Source: Asaia bogorensis
GTDB lineage: Bacteria; Pseudomonadota; Alphaproteobacteria; Acetobacterales; Acetobacteraceae
Reading direction: 5' to 3'
NCBI GenBank assembly: GCA_945869965.1
Contig: CAMBRC010000026.1
Span: 1-46,689, forward strand
Length of the DNA stretch: 46,689 nucleotides
Shown here: one piece after another, positions 24,920 to 34,916 of the stretch
Position numbering within the stretch: the first letter of the stretch is position 1
Layout of the letters: the number at the start of each line of letters is the position of its first letter
Notes under the pieces: model-generated
What the model was told of the DNA's origin: nothing
The model's database searches: none
What the model saw: only the letters and a program-made list of their open reading frames with translations
Made by a program: the position numbers and the translations under genes

Positions 24920-25782
24920 GCAGCAGGCGCGAGTTCCTTGACCCGCAGCAAGGAGATCAGCCGGCCCAGGGTCTCGTTCATCTCCGCCCGCTTCACGACC
25001 ATGTCGAGGATGCCGTGGGCGAGCAGGTATTCGCTGCGCTGGAAACCTTTGGGCAGTTTTTCGCGGACGGTCTGTTCGATCACGCGGGCGCCGGCGAAGC
25101 CGATCTCCGCCCCTGGTTCGGCGATCTGGATGTCGCCGAGCATGGTGAAGCTGGCGGTGACGCCGCCGGTGGTGGGGTCGGTCAGCACGGTGATGAAGGG
25201 CAGGCCGGCTTCCTTGACGATGCGCGTCGCGATCACTGTGCGCGGCATCTGCATCAGGCTGATGCCGCCTTCCATCATGCGCGCGCCGCCCGAGGCGGTG
25301 AAGACGATCAAAGGCGCATCCTGCAGCACGGCGAGCTTGGCGGCGGCCACGATGCCCTCGCCGACGGCGGCGGCCATCGAGCCGCCGATGAACTCGAAGG
25401 CCATGGCGGCGACGACCGCCTTGTGGCCGCCGATCATGCCGTGGGCGACGACGATGGCGTCATCCAGCCCGGTTTTTTCGCGGGCCTCGCGCAGTTGGTC
25501 AGAATAGCGCTTGGAGGCACGAAAGCGCAGGGGATCGACGGGGACGCGGGGCAATTCGATGCGGGTGGACTTGCCGTCATCGAAGGTCCAGGCGAGGCGC
25601 AGGAGCGCCGGAGCGCGGGCGTGGTGGCCGCATTGGGTGCAGACGCGCAGGTTCTTTTCGAATTCGGCGTGGAACACCATGGCCTGGCAGCTGGCGCACT
25701 GGACCCAGAGGTTTTGTGGCACCTCCTGGCGGCCGAGCAGGGTGCGGATTTTCGGGCGAACGTATTCGGTGAGCCAGTTCAT
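24916..25782 (-). CDS. accD: Acetyl-CoA carboxylase carboxyltransferase beta subunit
   Basis: A 288-residue subunit of acetyl-CoA carboxylase, which makes malonyl-CoA for fatty acid synthesis. An N-terminal zinc ribbon is formed by CASC (about 29-32) and CTQC (about 48-51). The crotonase-like carboxyltransferase core has the acyl-CoA-binding glycines in VFTASGGARMMEGGISLMQM (about 156-175) and TDPTTGGVTASFTMLGDI (about 197-214). It follows trpA by 14 bases and overlaps folC. All expected features are present. Confidence 0.95.
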   Translation of the reverse strand: MNWLTEYVRPKIRTLLGRQEVPQNLWVQCASCQAMVFHAEFEKNLRVCTQCGHHARAPALLRLAWTFDDGKSTRIELPRVPVDPLRFRASKRYSDQLREAREKTGLDDAIVVAHGMIGGHKAVVAAMAFEFIGGSMAAAVGEGIVAAAKLAVLQDAPLIVFTASGGARMMEGGISLMQMPRTVIATRIVKEAGLPFITVLTDPTTGGVTASFTMLGDIQIAEPGAEIGFAGARVIEQTVREKLPKGFQRSEYLLAHGILDMVVKRAEMNETLGRLISLLRVKELAPAA

Positions 25783-25796
25783 CGAAACAGCTCCTG

Positions 25797-26657
25797 TCAG
25801 GCGGGGATGCGGGCTCCGCGGACGCCGTCGGCCAAGGCTTTCACCTGGGCCAGCACGCGGGCGACCGTGTCGGGTTTCGGCTTGCCGCCATTGGCGTCGA
25901 GGTCGGCCTTGACGATGTCGATCAGGGCGGAGGCGACGACCGCGCCGTCGGCGTGTTTGACCGCGCCGGCGGCCTGGGCGGGGGTGCGGACGCCGAAGCC
26001 GACGGCGATCGGCAGGGAGGTCGCGCGGCGGATGCGCGGGATGGCGTCGGCGAGTTCGTCGGCGCTGGCGGTGCGGGTGCCGGTGATGCCGGTGATCGAG
26101 ACGTAATAGACGAAGCCGGAGGAGCCGTTCAGCACCAGCGGCAGGCGGGCGTCATCGGTGGTGGGCGCGATCAGGCGGATGATGTCCAGTCCATTGGCGG
26201 TGGCGTGCGGCAGGACGAGGTCGGCTTCTTCGCTGGGCAGGTCGACGATGATCAGGCCGTCGATGCCGGCTTTCGCGCCGTCGGTGCAGAATTTTTCGAC
26301 GCCGTAGGAGAGGATCGGGTTGAGGTAGCCCATCAGGATGATCGGGGTATCGGCGTCGGTGGTGCGGAAATCGCGCACCATTTGCAGCGTGTGTTTCATG
26401 TTCGCGCCGGCATCGAGCGCCCGGCGGCCGGCGAGTTGGATGGTGGGGCCGTCGGCCATCGGGTCGGTGAACGGGCAGCCGATCTCGATCAGGTCGGCGC
26501 CGGCGGCGGGCATGCCGTTGAGGATGGCCTGCGAGGTCGCCTGGTCGGGGTCCCAGGCTTCGACGAACGGGATCAGGGCGCCGCGGCCTTCGGCTTTCAG
26601 CTTGGCGAAGCGCGTGGCGATGCGGCTCGTCGTCGCCCCTGCGGCGTTCTTGCTCAT
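25797..26657 (-). CDS. trpA: Tryptophan synthase alpha subunit
   Basis: A 286-residue TIM-barrel subunit that cleaves indole-3-glycerol phosphate to indole. The catalytic glutamate is in [20 protein letters not shown] (about residues 55-74), and the aspartate in the same segment. The phosphate-binding end has [13 protein letters not shown] and [12 protein letters not shown]. The ATG at 26657 overlaps the trpB stop codon (ATGA), ensuring equal synthesis of the two partners, which form the alpha2-beta2 complex. The C terminus is ordinary. Confidence 0.95.
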   Translation of the reverse strand: MSKNAAGATTSRIATRFAKLKAEGRGALIPFVEAWDPDQATSQAILNGMPAAGADLIEIGCPFTDPMADGPTIQLAGRRALDAGANMKHTLQMVRDFRTTDADTPIILMGYLNPILSYGVEKFCTDGAKAGIDGLIIVDLPSEEADLVLPHATANGLDIIRLIAPTTDDARLPLVLNGSSGFVYYVSITGITGTRTASADELADAIPRIRRATSLPIAVGFGVRTPAQAAGAVKHADGAVVASALIDIVKADLDANGGKPKPDTVARVLAQVKALADGVRGARIPA

Positions 26658-27883
26658 AGTTTCACCCCCAGGGCTTCGGCAACGGTGAAGATGTCTTTGT
26701 CGCCGCGGCCGCACAGGTTCATCACGATGATCTTGTCTGGGTCCATCATGGGGGCAATTTTCGCCACGTGGGCCAGCGCGTGGGCGGGTTCGAGGGCGGG
26801 GATGATGCCCTCGGTGCGCGTGCAGAGCTGGAAGGCGTCGAGCGCTTCCTGGTCGGTGGCGGCGGCGTATTCGACCCGCTTGATCTCGTGCAGCCAGGAA
26901 TGCTCGGGGCCGATGCCGGGATAGTCGAGGCCGGCGGAGATTGAATGGGCCTCCTGGATTTGGCCGTCTTCGTCTTGCAGCAGATAGGTGCGGTTGCCGT
27001 GCAGCACGCCCGGGCGGCCGCGCGACAGGGAGGCGGCGTGCTGGAAAGTGTCCAGGCCGTGGCCGGCGGCCTCGACGCCGATCAGGCGGACGGAGGGGTC
27101 GTCGAGGAACGGGTGGAACAAGCCCATGGCGTTCGACCCGCCGCCGATCGCGGCGATGCATATGTCGGGCAGGCGGCCGGCCTGTTCCTGCAACTGGGCC
27201 TTCGCTTCCTCGCCGATCACGCTTTGGAAGTCGCGGACCATCATGGGATAGGGGTGCGGTCCCGCCACAGTGCCGATGATGTAGAAGGTGTCCCGGACAT
27301 TGGCGACCCAGTCGCGCAGGGCCTCGTTCATCGCGTCCTTCAGCGTGGAGGCGCCGGAGGTGACCGGGATGACTTCCGCGCCGAGCAGTTTCATGCGGAA
27401 CACGTTGGGCGCCTGGCGGGCGACGTCGACGGCGCCCATGTAGACGGTGCAGGGCAGACCGAACAGGGCGCAGACGGTGGCGGTGGCCACGCCGTGCTGG
27501 CCGGCGCCGGTTTCGGCGATGATGCGGGTCTTGCCCATGCGCTTGGCCAGCAGGATCTGGCCCATGCACGAGTTGATCTTGTGCGCGCCGGTGTGGTTCA
27601 GCTCGTCGCGCTTCATATAGACGCGGGCGCCGCCGAGCTTCTTGGTCAGGCGCTCGGCGAACCAAAGCGGGCTCGGCCGGCCGACGTAGTCCTTCAGGTA
27701 TCGGTCCAGCTCGGGTTGGAATTCCGGGTCGGCCTTGGCGGCGTTGTAGGCGGCCTCTACCTCCAGGATCAGCGGCATCAGCGTTTCGGCCACAAACCGG
27801 CCGCCGAACTCGCCGAAGCGGCCGCGGGCGTCGGGGCCGTTGCGCAGGGAATTGGCGCCGAAGCGCGCAGCGGGTGCGTTCAA
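26654..27883 (-). CDS. trpB: Tryptophan synthase beta subunit
   Basis: A subunit of about 409 residues using PLP to join indole and serine. The PLP lysine is in [12 protein letters not shown] (about residue 102), the phosphate loop GGGSNAMG near 249, and [10 protein letters not shown] near the C terminus; EHSWL and the [11 protein letters not shown] segment are typical. No ATG or GTG fits the start: the homologous N terminus ([14 protein letters not shown]) is reached from a TTG at 27883 with GGAGG nine bases upstream, so a TTG start is my best call. trpB heads the trpB-trpA-accD-folC unit. No trp leader peptide or attenuator was seen upstream. Confidence 0.92.
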   Translation of the reverse strand: MNAPAARFGANSLRNGPDARGRFGEFGGRFVAETLMPLILEVEAAYNAAKADPEFQPELDRYLKDYVGRPSPLWFAERLTKKLGGARVYMKRDELNHTGAHKINSCMGQILLAKRMGKTRIIAETGAGQHGVATATVCALFGLPCTVYMGAVDVARQAPNVFRMKLLGAEVIPVTSGASTLKDAMNEALRDWVANVRDTFYIIGTVAGPHPYPMMVRDFQSVIGEEAKAQLQEQAGRLPDICIAAIGGGSNAMGLFHPFLDDPSVRLIGVEAAGHGLDTFQHAASLSRGRPGVLHGNRTYLLQDEDGQIQEAHSISAGLDYPGIGPEHSWLHEIKRVEYAAATDQEALDAFQLCTRTEGIIPALEPAHALAHVAKIAPMMDPDKIIVMNLCGRGDKDIFTVAEALGVKL

Positions 27884-27960
27884 GGGGACGTGCCTCCAGT
27901 CAGGCGACCCTCTTAGCGCAGGGGGGGAGGCAGGCCAATGGGGCGGTTGGCGGGGCGTCG

Positions 27961-28953
27961 TCAGCGGTCGCGGCGCGGCTTGTCCTGGATCGCCACCGGC
28001 CATTCGACGATGGTGCCGGGGATGGTGGTGTCGATGCCGCCCAGTGCGTAGGTGCGGCGGCATAGTTCGCTGGCGAGCGCCGTGCGGTCGGTGATGCCGG
28101 CCAGGTCGGCGTGGGGGATCAGTTCGCCGACGCGCATCGGCAGGCGGGTGCCGAAGCGACGGCGGATTTCGCCGGCGATCAAGGCGAGACGCAGGGTGGC
28201 GCTGTAATGGCTGACGACCTGGAACAGCCGGCTGTTCTGGCCGGCGAACCAGACCGGCAGCACCGGGCAGCGGCTGCGCTGGACCAGCTGACCGGTGATC
28301 GGCTGCCACGGACCGTCCATCGCGGGGCGGCGGCCCCAGCGGTCGGGCGCAGTGGAGATGGCGCCGGCCGGGAAGACGACGAGGCAGCCGCCCTGTTCGA
28401 GCTGGGCGCGGGCGGCGGCGCGGGAGCGGATATTGGTGAGCTGGGCTTCGCGCGTGCCGGCGAAGTCGAGCGGCAACAGATGCGCCGCGGTCTCCGGCGC
28501 CTGGGACAGCACGGCGTTGATCAGCAGCTTGAAGTCGGGGCGCACCTGGTGGATCAGCCAGCACAGCGCGAAGCCGTCGATCAGGCCGTACGGGTGGTTG
28601 GCGACCACCATCAGCGGACCCTCGCGCGGGATGCGGGCCAGCGCGGTGCGGTCGAAATCGGGCTGGATCGCGGAACGGCGCAGCATCTCGGCCCAGAAGG
28701 AGTCCGGGGTGCCACCTTCGGCACGGAAGCTGGTGTAGACCTTTTTCAGCTTGCGCTGGCCGGTGGCGCGCTCGATGGCACGGACCAGGGCGCGGCGCGT
28801 GGCCGACATTGCGGGATCGAAATAGGAAATCGGCGGATCGTCGCGGCCGGCGATGCTGGTTTGGGTGATGGTGGTTTGGGTGATGCTCACGCTTGGCGCT
28901 GCCTCTGCTAGCGGGGCCTTTGCTGGCCGGTCGATCCTGGCGGCCCTGGACAA
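27961..28953 (-). CDS. Lysophospholipid / ornithine-lipid-type acyltransferase (PlsC-like)
   Basis: A 330-residue protein with an acyltransferase core. The catalytic motif is NHPYGLIDG (about residues 117-125), the H-P-x-G-x-x-D variant found in OlsA- and hemolysin-type acyltransferases rather than the classic H-x4-D of PlsC. Motif III appears as [10 protein letters not shown] (about 192-201), and a later [11 protein letters not shown] matches motif IV. It likely transfers an acyl group to a lysolipid at the inner membrane. The first 45 residues are poorly conserved in style and the start may lie further downstream, for example at the internal Met near residue 49. The gene stands alone behind trpB. 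Confidence 0.78.
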   Translation of the reverse strand: MSRAARIDRPAKAPLAEAAPSVSITQTTITQTSIAGRDDPPISYFDPAMSATRRALVRAIERATGQRKLKKVYTSFRAEGGTPDSFWAEMLRRSAIQPDFDRTALARIPREGPLMVVANHPYGLIDGFALCWLIHQVRPDFKLLINAVLSQAPETAAHLLPLDFAGTREAQLTNIRSRAAARAQLEQGGCLVVFPAGAISTAPDRWGRRPAMDGPWQPITGQLVQRSRCPVLPVWFAGQNSRLFQVVSHYSATLRLALIAGEIRRRFGTRLPMRVGELIPHADLAGITDRTALASELCRRTYALGGIDTTIPGTIVEWPVAIQDKPRRDR

Positions 28954-29084
28954 GGTGTGGCGGAAGGCCAGTCCGGCAAGCTAGCGCGATTCCGGGCGTC
29001 GCAGCGGTGCGTCACCGAACCATCACAGTACAGTTTGGCGTCGGAATTGTGACAGTTTGTCGGTTGTCGGCGTTCGACTGCGGC

Positions 29085-30203
29085 TCAACCTTGCCAGAGC
29101 TGGCGCATGGCGGTGGCGATGCGCTCGACATCGTTTGTGCTGTTGTAGCCATGGAAGCTGAAGCGCAGCCGGCCGTGGCCGTTCCAGGCCCAGATGCCCT
29201 GGCGGTATAGCGAGTCGGTCCAGGCCTGAGCGTGCGGGCTGTCGATGCAGACATTGGCAGCGTGGCGGGCGGGGTCGCGCGGGGTGGTGGTTGGGATACC
29301 GGCTTCGGCCAGGCGGTCCAGCAGGTCGGCGGACAGCGCGGCGATGTGGGCAGTGGTGGCCTGGGCGTCGTGGCTGGCGAGGTAGTCGAGTGCGGTGGCC
29401 AGCACGTAGACCGGGCCGTGGGCGGGGTTGCCGCGGGTGAAGCGCAGGGCGTCGGGGCGCAGGGCGGTGCCGGCGACGTAGTCGGGGCGGGGGATCGGGG
29501 CCAGCGAGTGCCAGCCGCCGGTCGGTGGCGCCCAGTCGGGCTGGCGGGCGCGGTTCCAATAGGCGACGGCGACGCCGGTCATGCCGAGCAGCCATTTGTA
29601 GCAGGCGGAGAAGCCAAAATCGCTCAAGCTGGCGGGGATCGTCTGGTTGCCCGCCACCTGGGTGAAATCCACCACCACCAGCGCGCCGACGGCATCGGCG
29701 GTTCGGCGCAGGCTGGCCAGGTCGTATTTTTCCCCGGTCAGGTACGAGACCGCGCTGACGCCGATGACCCTGGTGCGCGGGGTGACCAGGGCTTCCAGCC
29801 GGCCCGGCGCCATGCCGGTGGCGACGCGCAGGGTGAGTTTCGGATTGCGGCGCAGGCCGAAAGGCATGACGACGGAGGGGTATTCGTGGGCATCCACCAC
29901 GATCTCGTCGCCCGCTTGCCAGTCGAGGCTGTCGGCCACCATGGCCACGCCATCGGCCACCGAGGAGACGAAGCCGAGGTCGCCCGGGATGCAGCCCCAG
30001 CTGGGGGCGAGCAATTCGCGGACGCGTTCGACCTGGGCTTCCATGCGGGTGCGACCGGGCATGCCGATGCCTTTGTCGATGCCGTACTGGCGCAGCGCGT
30101 CGTCATGCGCGCGCAACCAGAGCGGCTCACCGCCGGCGCAGACATGGCTGATGCCGTCCTGGGTACGGAAGGCGGCGGGGTCGAAGAGCGGGTGCGCGGT
30201 CAT
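29085..30203 (-). CDS. Class V aminotransferase-fold PLP enzyme
   Basis: A 372-residue fold type I PLP enzyme of the aminotransferase class V / cysteine desulfurase-like group. The PLP lysine is Lys203 in FSACYKWLLGMTG, the pyridine-binding aspartate Asp179 in VVVDFTQ, and SAVSYLTGEKYDL marks the usual preceding segment. No catalytic cysteine loop of the kind seen in cysteine desulfurases is evident, so desulfurase activity is not implied. Similar proteins have been annotated as kynureninase-like or isopenicillin epimerase-like; the reaction is unknown. It is flanked by non-coding gaps of about 130-150 bases on both sides and has no evident partner. Confidence 0.8.
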   Translation of the reverse strand: MTAHPLFDPAAFRTQDGISHVCAGGEPLWLRAHDDALRQYGIDKGIGMPGRTRMEAQVERVRELLAPSWGCIPGDLGFVSSVADGVAMVADSLDWQAGDEIVVDAHEYPSVVMPFGLRRNPKLTLRVATGMAPGRLEALVTPRTRVIGVSAVSYLTGEKYDLASLRRTADAVGALVVVDFTQVAGNQTIPASLSDFGFSACYKWLLGMTGVAVAYWNRARQPDWAPPTGGWHSLAPIPRPDYVAGTALRPDALRFTRGNPAHGPVYVLATALDYLASHDAQATTAHIAALSADLLDRLAEAGIPTTTPRDPARHAANVCIDSPHAQAWTDSLYRQGIWAWNGHGRLRFSFHGYNSTNDVERIATAMRQLWQG

Positions 30204-30350
30204 CGGGGGAGCATGGCGGACGGCAGAACGGCACGGAAGCCATCTTTTGCGAAGGCCGACTCGAGCTGGCCGGTGGGCGTTGTACGAGGGGAACGACGCG
30301 GCGATCCGAGTCCGGCCGCGCGGTGCGTTGATCGCGCGCCTGTGCCGGCG

Positions 30351-31217
30351 TCAGCGGTATGTCCAGCCGGTGGTTCGCGGGAGGAGGCGGGGTTTGTCGC
30401 CTTGCCAGTGGGTATGGCCCGAGAGGGCGACGCCCCAGGCGGCGGCGACGCCTTGGACTTGCAGGCCGTCGGCGGCGGTGGCGCGGTAGCCGATGTGGTG
30501 GTGGCCGTGGACGATGAGGCGGGCACCCATGCTGCGGGCCAGGTCATCGAGGATTGCGGCGCCGCTGCGATGGCTCGAGGGGGCTTCGTGGGTGATCAGG
30601 ACGTCGGCGTGCTGGCTGGCCAGGGCTTCGACGTCTTCGGGCCAGATTGCCATGGTGGACAGGGCGTGGGCGAGGGCGGCGGTGGCGTCGGGGCTCCAGC
30701 CGGGGCCGATCTTGGCCATGTCGGGCCCGAGCTGGTCGCGGCTGTGCAGGCGGGGCGGGGCGGGGGGATTCCAGACGCGGGTGTGGAAGGTGCCGCCGAG
30801 GCCGGCGATGCGCAGGCCGGCAATTTCGACGACGCGGTTGTGCAGGGCGCCGGCGGCGGTGACGGGGTTTCGCGCGGGGTTGGTCAGGTTGGCCCACATT
30901 TCCGAGCCGCCATCGGCGTCGTGGTTGCCGAAGATCCAGTGCAGGCCGGCGCCGTGGGCGAGGATGGGGGCAGCATGGGCGTCCAGCGGCCGCGTGCATT
31001 CCATGTCGCCCAGGAGGATGACGTGGCGCGGCTTGCGGTCCAGTGCGGCCAGGCCGCGTTCGACGTGGGACCATTGGCGGTGGATGTCGCCGACGCAGAC
31101 AATTCCGTAGTCATCGAGAAGGCTCAGGGGAGTCGCTCCGGCGGCAGGAAGGGCGGAAGGTAGTGGAGGGTGGCATGGGGGGGCAAGCCGTCGGGGGGCT
31201 TGGAAGTCTCTATGCAA
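30351..31217 (-). CDS. Metallophosphoesterase (calcineurin-like)
   Basis: A phosphoesterase with the two-metal calcineurin-like fold. Motifs in order: CVGDIHRQWSH (the usual GDIHG is GDIHR), LLGDMEC, FGNHDADGG, ITHEAPSSH and VHGHHHIGY. These supply the Asp, His and Asn ligands. It could act on phosphoproteins, nucleotides or cyclic nucleotides; the substrate cannot be told. The frame can be read from a TTG at 31217, but the domain begins at about 31106, and the first 30 residues are Pro/Ala-rich and low in family likeness, so the true start may be a CTG at 31127 or another weak codon. The 5' end abuts an AT-rich repeat. Confidence 0.78.
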   Translation of the reverse strand: MHRDFQAPRRLAPPCHPPLPSALPAAGATPLSLLDDYGIVCVGDIHRQWSHVERGLAALDRKPRHVILLGDMECTRPLDAHAAPILAHGAGLHWIFGNHDADGGSEMWANLTNPARNPVTAAGALHNRVVEIAGLRIAGLGGTFHTRVWNPPAPPRLHSRDQLGPDMAKIGPGWSPDATAALAHALSTMAIWPEDVEALASQHADVLITHEAPSSHRSGAAILDDLARSMGARLIVHGHHHIGYRATAADGLQVQGVAAAWGVALSGHTHWQGDKPRLLPRTTGWTYR

Positions 31218-31234
31218 TGGATGAAGTTTTTTTG

Positions 31235-31258
31235 CTTCTTTTTGTTCACAAAAAGAAG
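31235..31258. repeat. AT-rich hairpin repeat, copy C
   Basis: CTTCTTTTTGT and ACAAAAAGAAG form an 11-base-pair stem with a TC loop, preceded by ATGAAGTTTTTTTG. It lies between the divergent metallophosphoesterase and substrate-binding-protein genes, so here the repeat is upstream of genes rather than behind them. It is identical in its stem to copies D and E. Confidence 0.82.
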
Positions 31259-31389
31259 ACTTCGCCTGCCACTTGGCTTCCTGTCGATCTCACCGGAGCG
31301 CGGCCCCCTGGGCCACCCGGTGAAAGCGCTGGCCAAGGCTGACTTGCTCGGCGATAGTTGCACCAACGGGGCTCAAGCGGAGGGATAAC

Positions 31390-33009
31390 ATGGCGGACCA
31401 GGACAATAACGGCTTCGGCCGCCGGCCTTTCGTGGCCAGCGCAGCGGGCCTTCTCGGTACCATCCTCGCCGGCGCCCGTCCGGCAGACGCGCAGACCGCC
31501 GCCCGGCGCTCCACCCTGGTGATCGGCCTGGACATCAGCGACGCCCTTTCGCTCGATCCGCCCCGGATCTTCCAGTATTCCAACCCCTTGCCCGCCCATG
31601 CCGCTTACGAGGGCCTGCTAACCTTCGATCCCGGCGACTCCATCAACCTCAAGCCCGCGCTGGCCACGCAATGGGCCTACCAGCCCGATGGCAAGACCAT
31701 TCGCATGACCCTGCGCGAGGGCGTCAAGTTCGCCTCCGGCAATCCGGTCACCGCCGAGGATGTCCGCTTCAGCTTCACCCGGGTGCTGAACCTCAAGGAG
31801 CAGACCCAGCAGTACATCGCCCATCTCGGCGAGGTGAAGGTGGTGGATGCCCGCACGGTGGATTTCGTGCTGACCGATGCCACCCTGCCGATCCTGACGA
31901 TCATCGCCGCCCCGGCCTTCGGCATCCAGGAAAAGGCGCTCGTGGTCGCCAATGGCGGCACCGACGCGCCGGACGCCAAGGAGAAGGACAAGGCCACCGA
32001 GTGGCTGAACAACAACTCCGCCGGCGCCGGCCCCTATCGCATCACCGGCTGGCAGCGCAACCAGCAGATCCAGATGGTCCGCAACACCAACTACTACCGC
32101 GGCGCCCCCGGCTATGAGCGCGTCCTGATCCGCCACATGAGCGAGAGCGCCGCACAGTTGCTTGCCATCCAGCGCGGTGACGTCGATGTCGCCTTCAACC
32201 TGATCCCCGAGCAGATCGCCGTCCTGAAGAACGACCCCAACATCGCCATCATGGGGGCCACCAGCCTGGACTTCGTCTACATGGCGATCGCGGAATCTGT
32301 CGCCAACCCGGCGCTGCAGAACAAGTTCGCCCGCCAGGCGATCGGCCATGCCATCGACTTCGACGGCATCATCAAGAACCTCGCCGGGGGTGCGGCCACC
32401 CGCCCGGTCAGCTTCCTGCCGGTCGGCGTGAACGGCTCGACCGACGCGCTGACCAAGGAGATCGGCTTCAACGAGAACCTGCCCAAGGCCCGCGAGCTGC
32501 TGGCAAAGGCCGGCCTGCCGAACGGCTTCAAGTTCCAGCTCGCTTACGGCAACGCCGCGATCGCCGGCGTCACGTACCAGAACCTGGCCCAGAAGATCCA
32601 GGCCGACCTCGCCCGCGTCGGCATCATCGCCGAGCTGGCACCGATGGACCAGGTAAACATGCGAACCATGTTCCTCGGCGGCAAGGCCGAGGCGGTGCTG
32701 ACGTTCTGGAACCCACCGGCCCCGGAAAACTGGCTCTGGTCGTCGGCCACCATCAACCGCGTCGCCGGGCGGGTGCGTTGGACCGTGCCCGACGACATGC
32801 GCAAGCTGGTGGCCGACGCCGGTGCCGAGCGCGACCTGGTGAAGGCCGCCGCCCTGTATCGCAAATACCAAGAAGGGATGGTCGACGCCGCCCATCACGT
32901 CCTGCTGATCCAGCCGATCTACCAGGTCGCGGTGCGCAAGAGCGTGGCCGGGCTGAAACTCACCGCAGCCGGATGGATGGCCGAACTGGCGGATGCAAAG
33001 CCCACCTGA
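31390..33009 (+). CDS. ABC transporter substrate-binding protein, peptide/nickel family 5
   Basis: A 539-residue periplasmic binding protein of the DppA/OppA/NikA family. The N terminus has a twin-arginine-type signal (GRRPFVASAAGLLGTILAG, cleavage near ADA-Q at about residue 35), so it may be exported folded. Family features are AYEGLLTFDP (about 75-84), the VTAEDVRFSFTRVL segment (about 120-133) and GAGPYRITGW (about 212-221). It delivers a ligand to the permeases encoded next. GGAGGG lies upstream of the ATG. The gene heads a compact unit ending in a PLP lyase, which hints that the ligand contains sulfur or an amino acid. Confidence 0.92.
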   Translation: MADQDNNGFGRRPFVASAAGLLGTILAGARPADAQTAARRSTLVIGLDISDALSLDPPRIFQYSNPLPAHAAYEGLLTFDPGDSINLKPALATQWAYQPDGKTIRMTLREGVKFASGNPVTAEDVRFSFTRVLNLKEQTQQYIAHLGEVKVVDARTVDFVLTDATLPILTIIAAPAFGIQEKALVVANGGTDAPDAKEKDKATEWLNNNSAGAGPYRITGWQRNQQIQMVRNTNYYRGAPGYERVLIRHMSESAAQLLAIQRGDVDVAFNLIPEQIAVLKNDPNIAIMGATSLDFVYMAIAESVANPALQNKFARQAIGHAIDFDGIIKNLAGGAATRPVSFLPVGVNGSTDALTKEIGFNENLPKARELLAKAGLPNGFKFQLAYGNAAIAGVTYQNLAQKIQADLARVGIIAELAPMDQVNMRTMFLGGKAEAVLTFWNPPAPENWLWSSATINRVAGRVRWTVPDDMRKLVADAGAERDLVKAAALYRKYQEGMVDAAHHVLLIQPIYQVAVRKSVAGLKLTAAGWMAELADAKPT

Positions 33010-33033
33010 TGCTCGCGTGTTGAAGCCGCCGTC

Positions 33034-34047
33034 GTGATCCGCTACGTCGTCTCGCGCCTAGCCACCGCCTTCGTGATGGTGATCCTGGCCACCCTGGTGG
33101 TGTTCCTGATCGCCAACACAGTCCCCGGCGATCCCGCCATGGCCGCGCTGGGGGACATGCAGGCGTCGGACCCCGCGATGGTCAAGGAGTTCCGCGCCAA
33201 ATGGGGCCTGGACCTGCCGCTGTGGGAACAATACTGGCTGTTCCTGCAACGCTTGGCACACGGCGATCTCGGCATTTCGATCGCATCGCGCCGGCCGGTG
33301 CTGGCCGATATCATCGACTATGCGCCGGCCACGCTGGAACTCGCCACGATCGCCTTCCTGCTCGCCCTGATCGTCGGACTGCCGCTCGGCGTCATCGCCG
33401 CGGTGAGGCGCGATAGCTGGATCGACCATCTCGCCCGCGCCATCTCGCTGGTCGGGGTATCGGCGCCCACCTTCTGGCTAGCCTTCATCATGCTGGCGAT
33501 CTTTTACGGCCAGCTCGCCTGGGCCCCAGGCCCTGGCCGGCTGGACCCGGTGGCGTTTCCGCCGGACCGGATCACCGGGCTGCTGCTGATCGACACGGCA
33601 TGGGTCGGCGATTGGGAAACCTTCCGCGACGCGCTGGCCCATCTGGTGCTGCCCAGCATTGTGCTCGCCGCCTCGACCCTGGGGCTGATCACCCGCACCA
33701 CGCGGGCCGCGATGCTCGAGGCGCTGAACCAGGACTATGTCCGCGTGGCCCGTGCCAAGGGATTGCTGGCCCGCGTGGTGATCACCGGCCACGCGTTGCC
33801 GAACGCGATGCTGCCGGTGGTGACCCTGGGCGGCCTGGCCTATGCCAATCTGCTGGCCGGCGCGGTGATGACCGAGACGGTGTTCTCCTGGCCCGGTCTC
33901 GGGCGCTACACGTTCCGCAGCGCGGTGACGGTGGATTTCCCGGCGATCATGGCTATCACCGCGATTGTCGCCACCATCTTCGTGCTGGTGAACTTCCTGG
34001 TTGACCTGTCCTATGCGCTGCTCGATCCCCGGGTGGTGAAGAAGTGA
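33034..34047 (+). CDS. ABC transporter permease, DppB type
   Basis: A 337-residue inner-membrane protein beginning MIRYVVSRLATAFVMVILAT with the first membrane segment at about 9-30. The large periplasmic loop between the first two segments (GDPAMAALG to PLWEQYW) is normal for DppB/OppB. The EAA-like loop contacting the ATPase is around ALNQDYVRVARAKGLLARVV (about 231-250). The final membrane segment ends near VDLSYALLDPRV. GTG start at 33034 is 24 bases after the preceding stop. Its stop overlaps the next permease start. Confidence 0.92.
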   Translation: MIRYVVSRLATAFVMVILATLVVFLIANTVPGDPAMAALGDMQASDPAMVKEFRAKWGLDLPLWEQYWLFLQRLAHGDLGISIASRRPVLADIIDYAPATLELATIAFLLALIVGLPLGVIAAVRRDSWIDHLARAISLVGVSAPTFWLAFIMLAIFYGQLAWAPGPGRLDPVAFPPDRITGLLLIDTAWVGDWETFRDALAHLVLPSIVLAASTLGLITRTTRAAMLEALNQDYVRVARAKGLLARVVITGHALPNAMLPVVTLGGLAYANLLAGAVMTETVFSWPGLGRYTFRSAVTVDFPAIMAITAIVATIFVLVNFLVDLSYALLDPRVVKK

Positions 34048-34916
34048 GCCTCACCTCCCCGGCGGTGATCGCCACGCCGCGCATGATCTCGCCCGCGCGG
34101 CGCTGGATGAAACGCTACGGCTTGGCTGCGGCAGGCGGGGTGATCATCGTCGGCTGGCTGCTGGCAGCATTGTTCGCACCCTGGGTGTCGCCGTTCGACC
34201 CCAATTTTGTCGATGTCGCCAACCGGCTGAAGCCGCCCTCGGCGCTGCATTGGCTCGGCACCGATGCGCTCGGCCGCGACGTGCTGTCGCGGATCATCTT
34301 TGGCGCACGGGTGTCGCTGACCGTGGGCCTGGTGGTGGTGCTGGTGGGCGGGCTGTTCGGCACCTTGCTTGGCGCCCTGGCCGCCTATGCCCGCGGCTGG
34401 GCGGAAGAGGCGCTGATGCGGGTCACCGACCTGGTCTTCTGTTTCCCGCCGATCATCCTGGCGATGGCGATCGCCGCCGCGTTGGGCATTGGCACGGTGA
34501 ACACGGTGATCGCCATGCTCATTGTCTGGTGGCCTAAATTTGCCCGGCTCGCCCGCAGCCTGGTGATCACGCAACGCTCGCTGGAATATGTTGAAGCGGC
34601 GCAGTCGGTGGGGTACGGACCGGCGCATATCCTGTTGCGCCAGATCATGCCCAATGCCGTGGGGCCGTTGATCGTGCTGGTCACCCTCGACCTGGGCAAC
34701 GCCATCCTGGTGTTTGCCGGGCTGTCGTTCCTCGGACTGGGCGTGGTGCCGCCGACGGCCGAGTGGGGGGCGATGGTGGCGGAGGGGCGCGAGCTGGTGC
34801 AGCAATGGTGGGTGGCGACCTTCCCGGGGCTGGCGATCCTGACCGTGGTGATGGGCTTCAACTTTGTCGGCGACGGCATCCGCGACTGGCTGGACCCGCA
34901 TGCAAGAATGCGGTGA
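34044..34916 (+). CDS. ABC transporter permease, DppC type
   Basis: A 290-residue partner permease. The N terminus has one membrane segment (about 28-50) followed by the motif LGTDALGRDVLSRIIFGAR (about 70-88), a hallmark of DppC/OppC proteins. The ATPase-contacting loop is RSLVITQRSLEYVEAAQSVG (about 172-191). The protein ends IRDWLDPHARMR. GTG start overlaps the upstream stop (GTGA), and the coding end overlaps the start of the ATPase gene, so the cluster is tightly translated as a unit. Confidence 0.92.
   Translation: MSLTSPAVIATPRMISPARRWMKRYGLAAAGGVIIVGWLLAALFAPWVSPFDPNFVDVANRLKPPSALHWLGTDALGRDVLSRIIFGARVSLTVGLVVVLVGGLFGTLLGALAAYARGWAEEALMRVTDLVFCFPPIILAMAIAAALGIGTVNTVIAMLIVWWPKFARLARSLVITQRSLEYVEAAQSVGYGPAHILLRQIMPNAVGPLIVLVTLDLGNAILVFAGLSFLGLGVVPPTAEWGAMVAEGRELVQQWWVATFPGLAILTVVMGFNFVGDGIRDWLDPHARMR

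Noticed and set aside
23816-25507. Long plus-strand open frame opposite folC and accD
   Set aside because: Gly/Val/Ala-rich antisense shadow; the minus-strand genes have full family motifs and coupled starts.
29232-31163. 643-codon plus-strand frame opposite the aminotransferase and phosphoesterase genes
   Set aside because: Composition is low-complexity Gly/Val/Ala and it is interrupted in sense by two real minus-strand genes with catalytic motifs.
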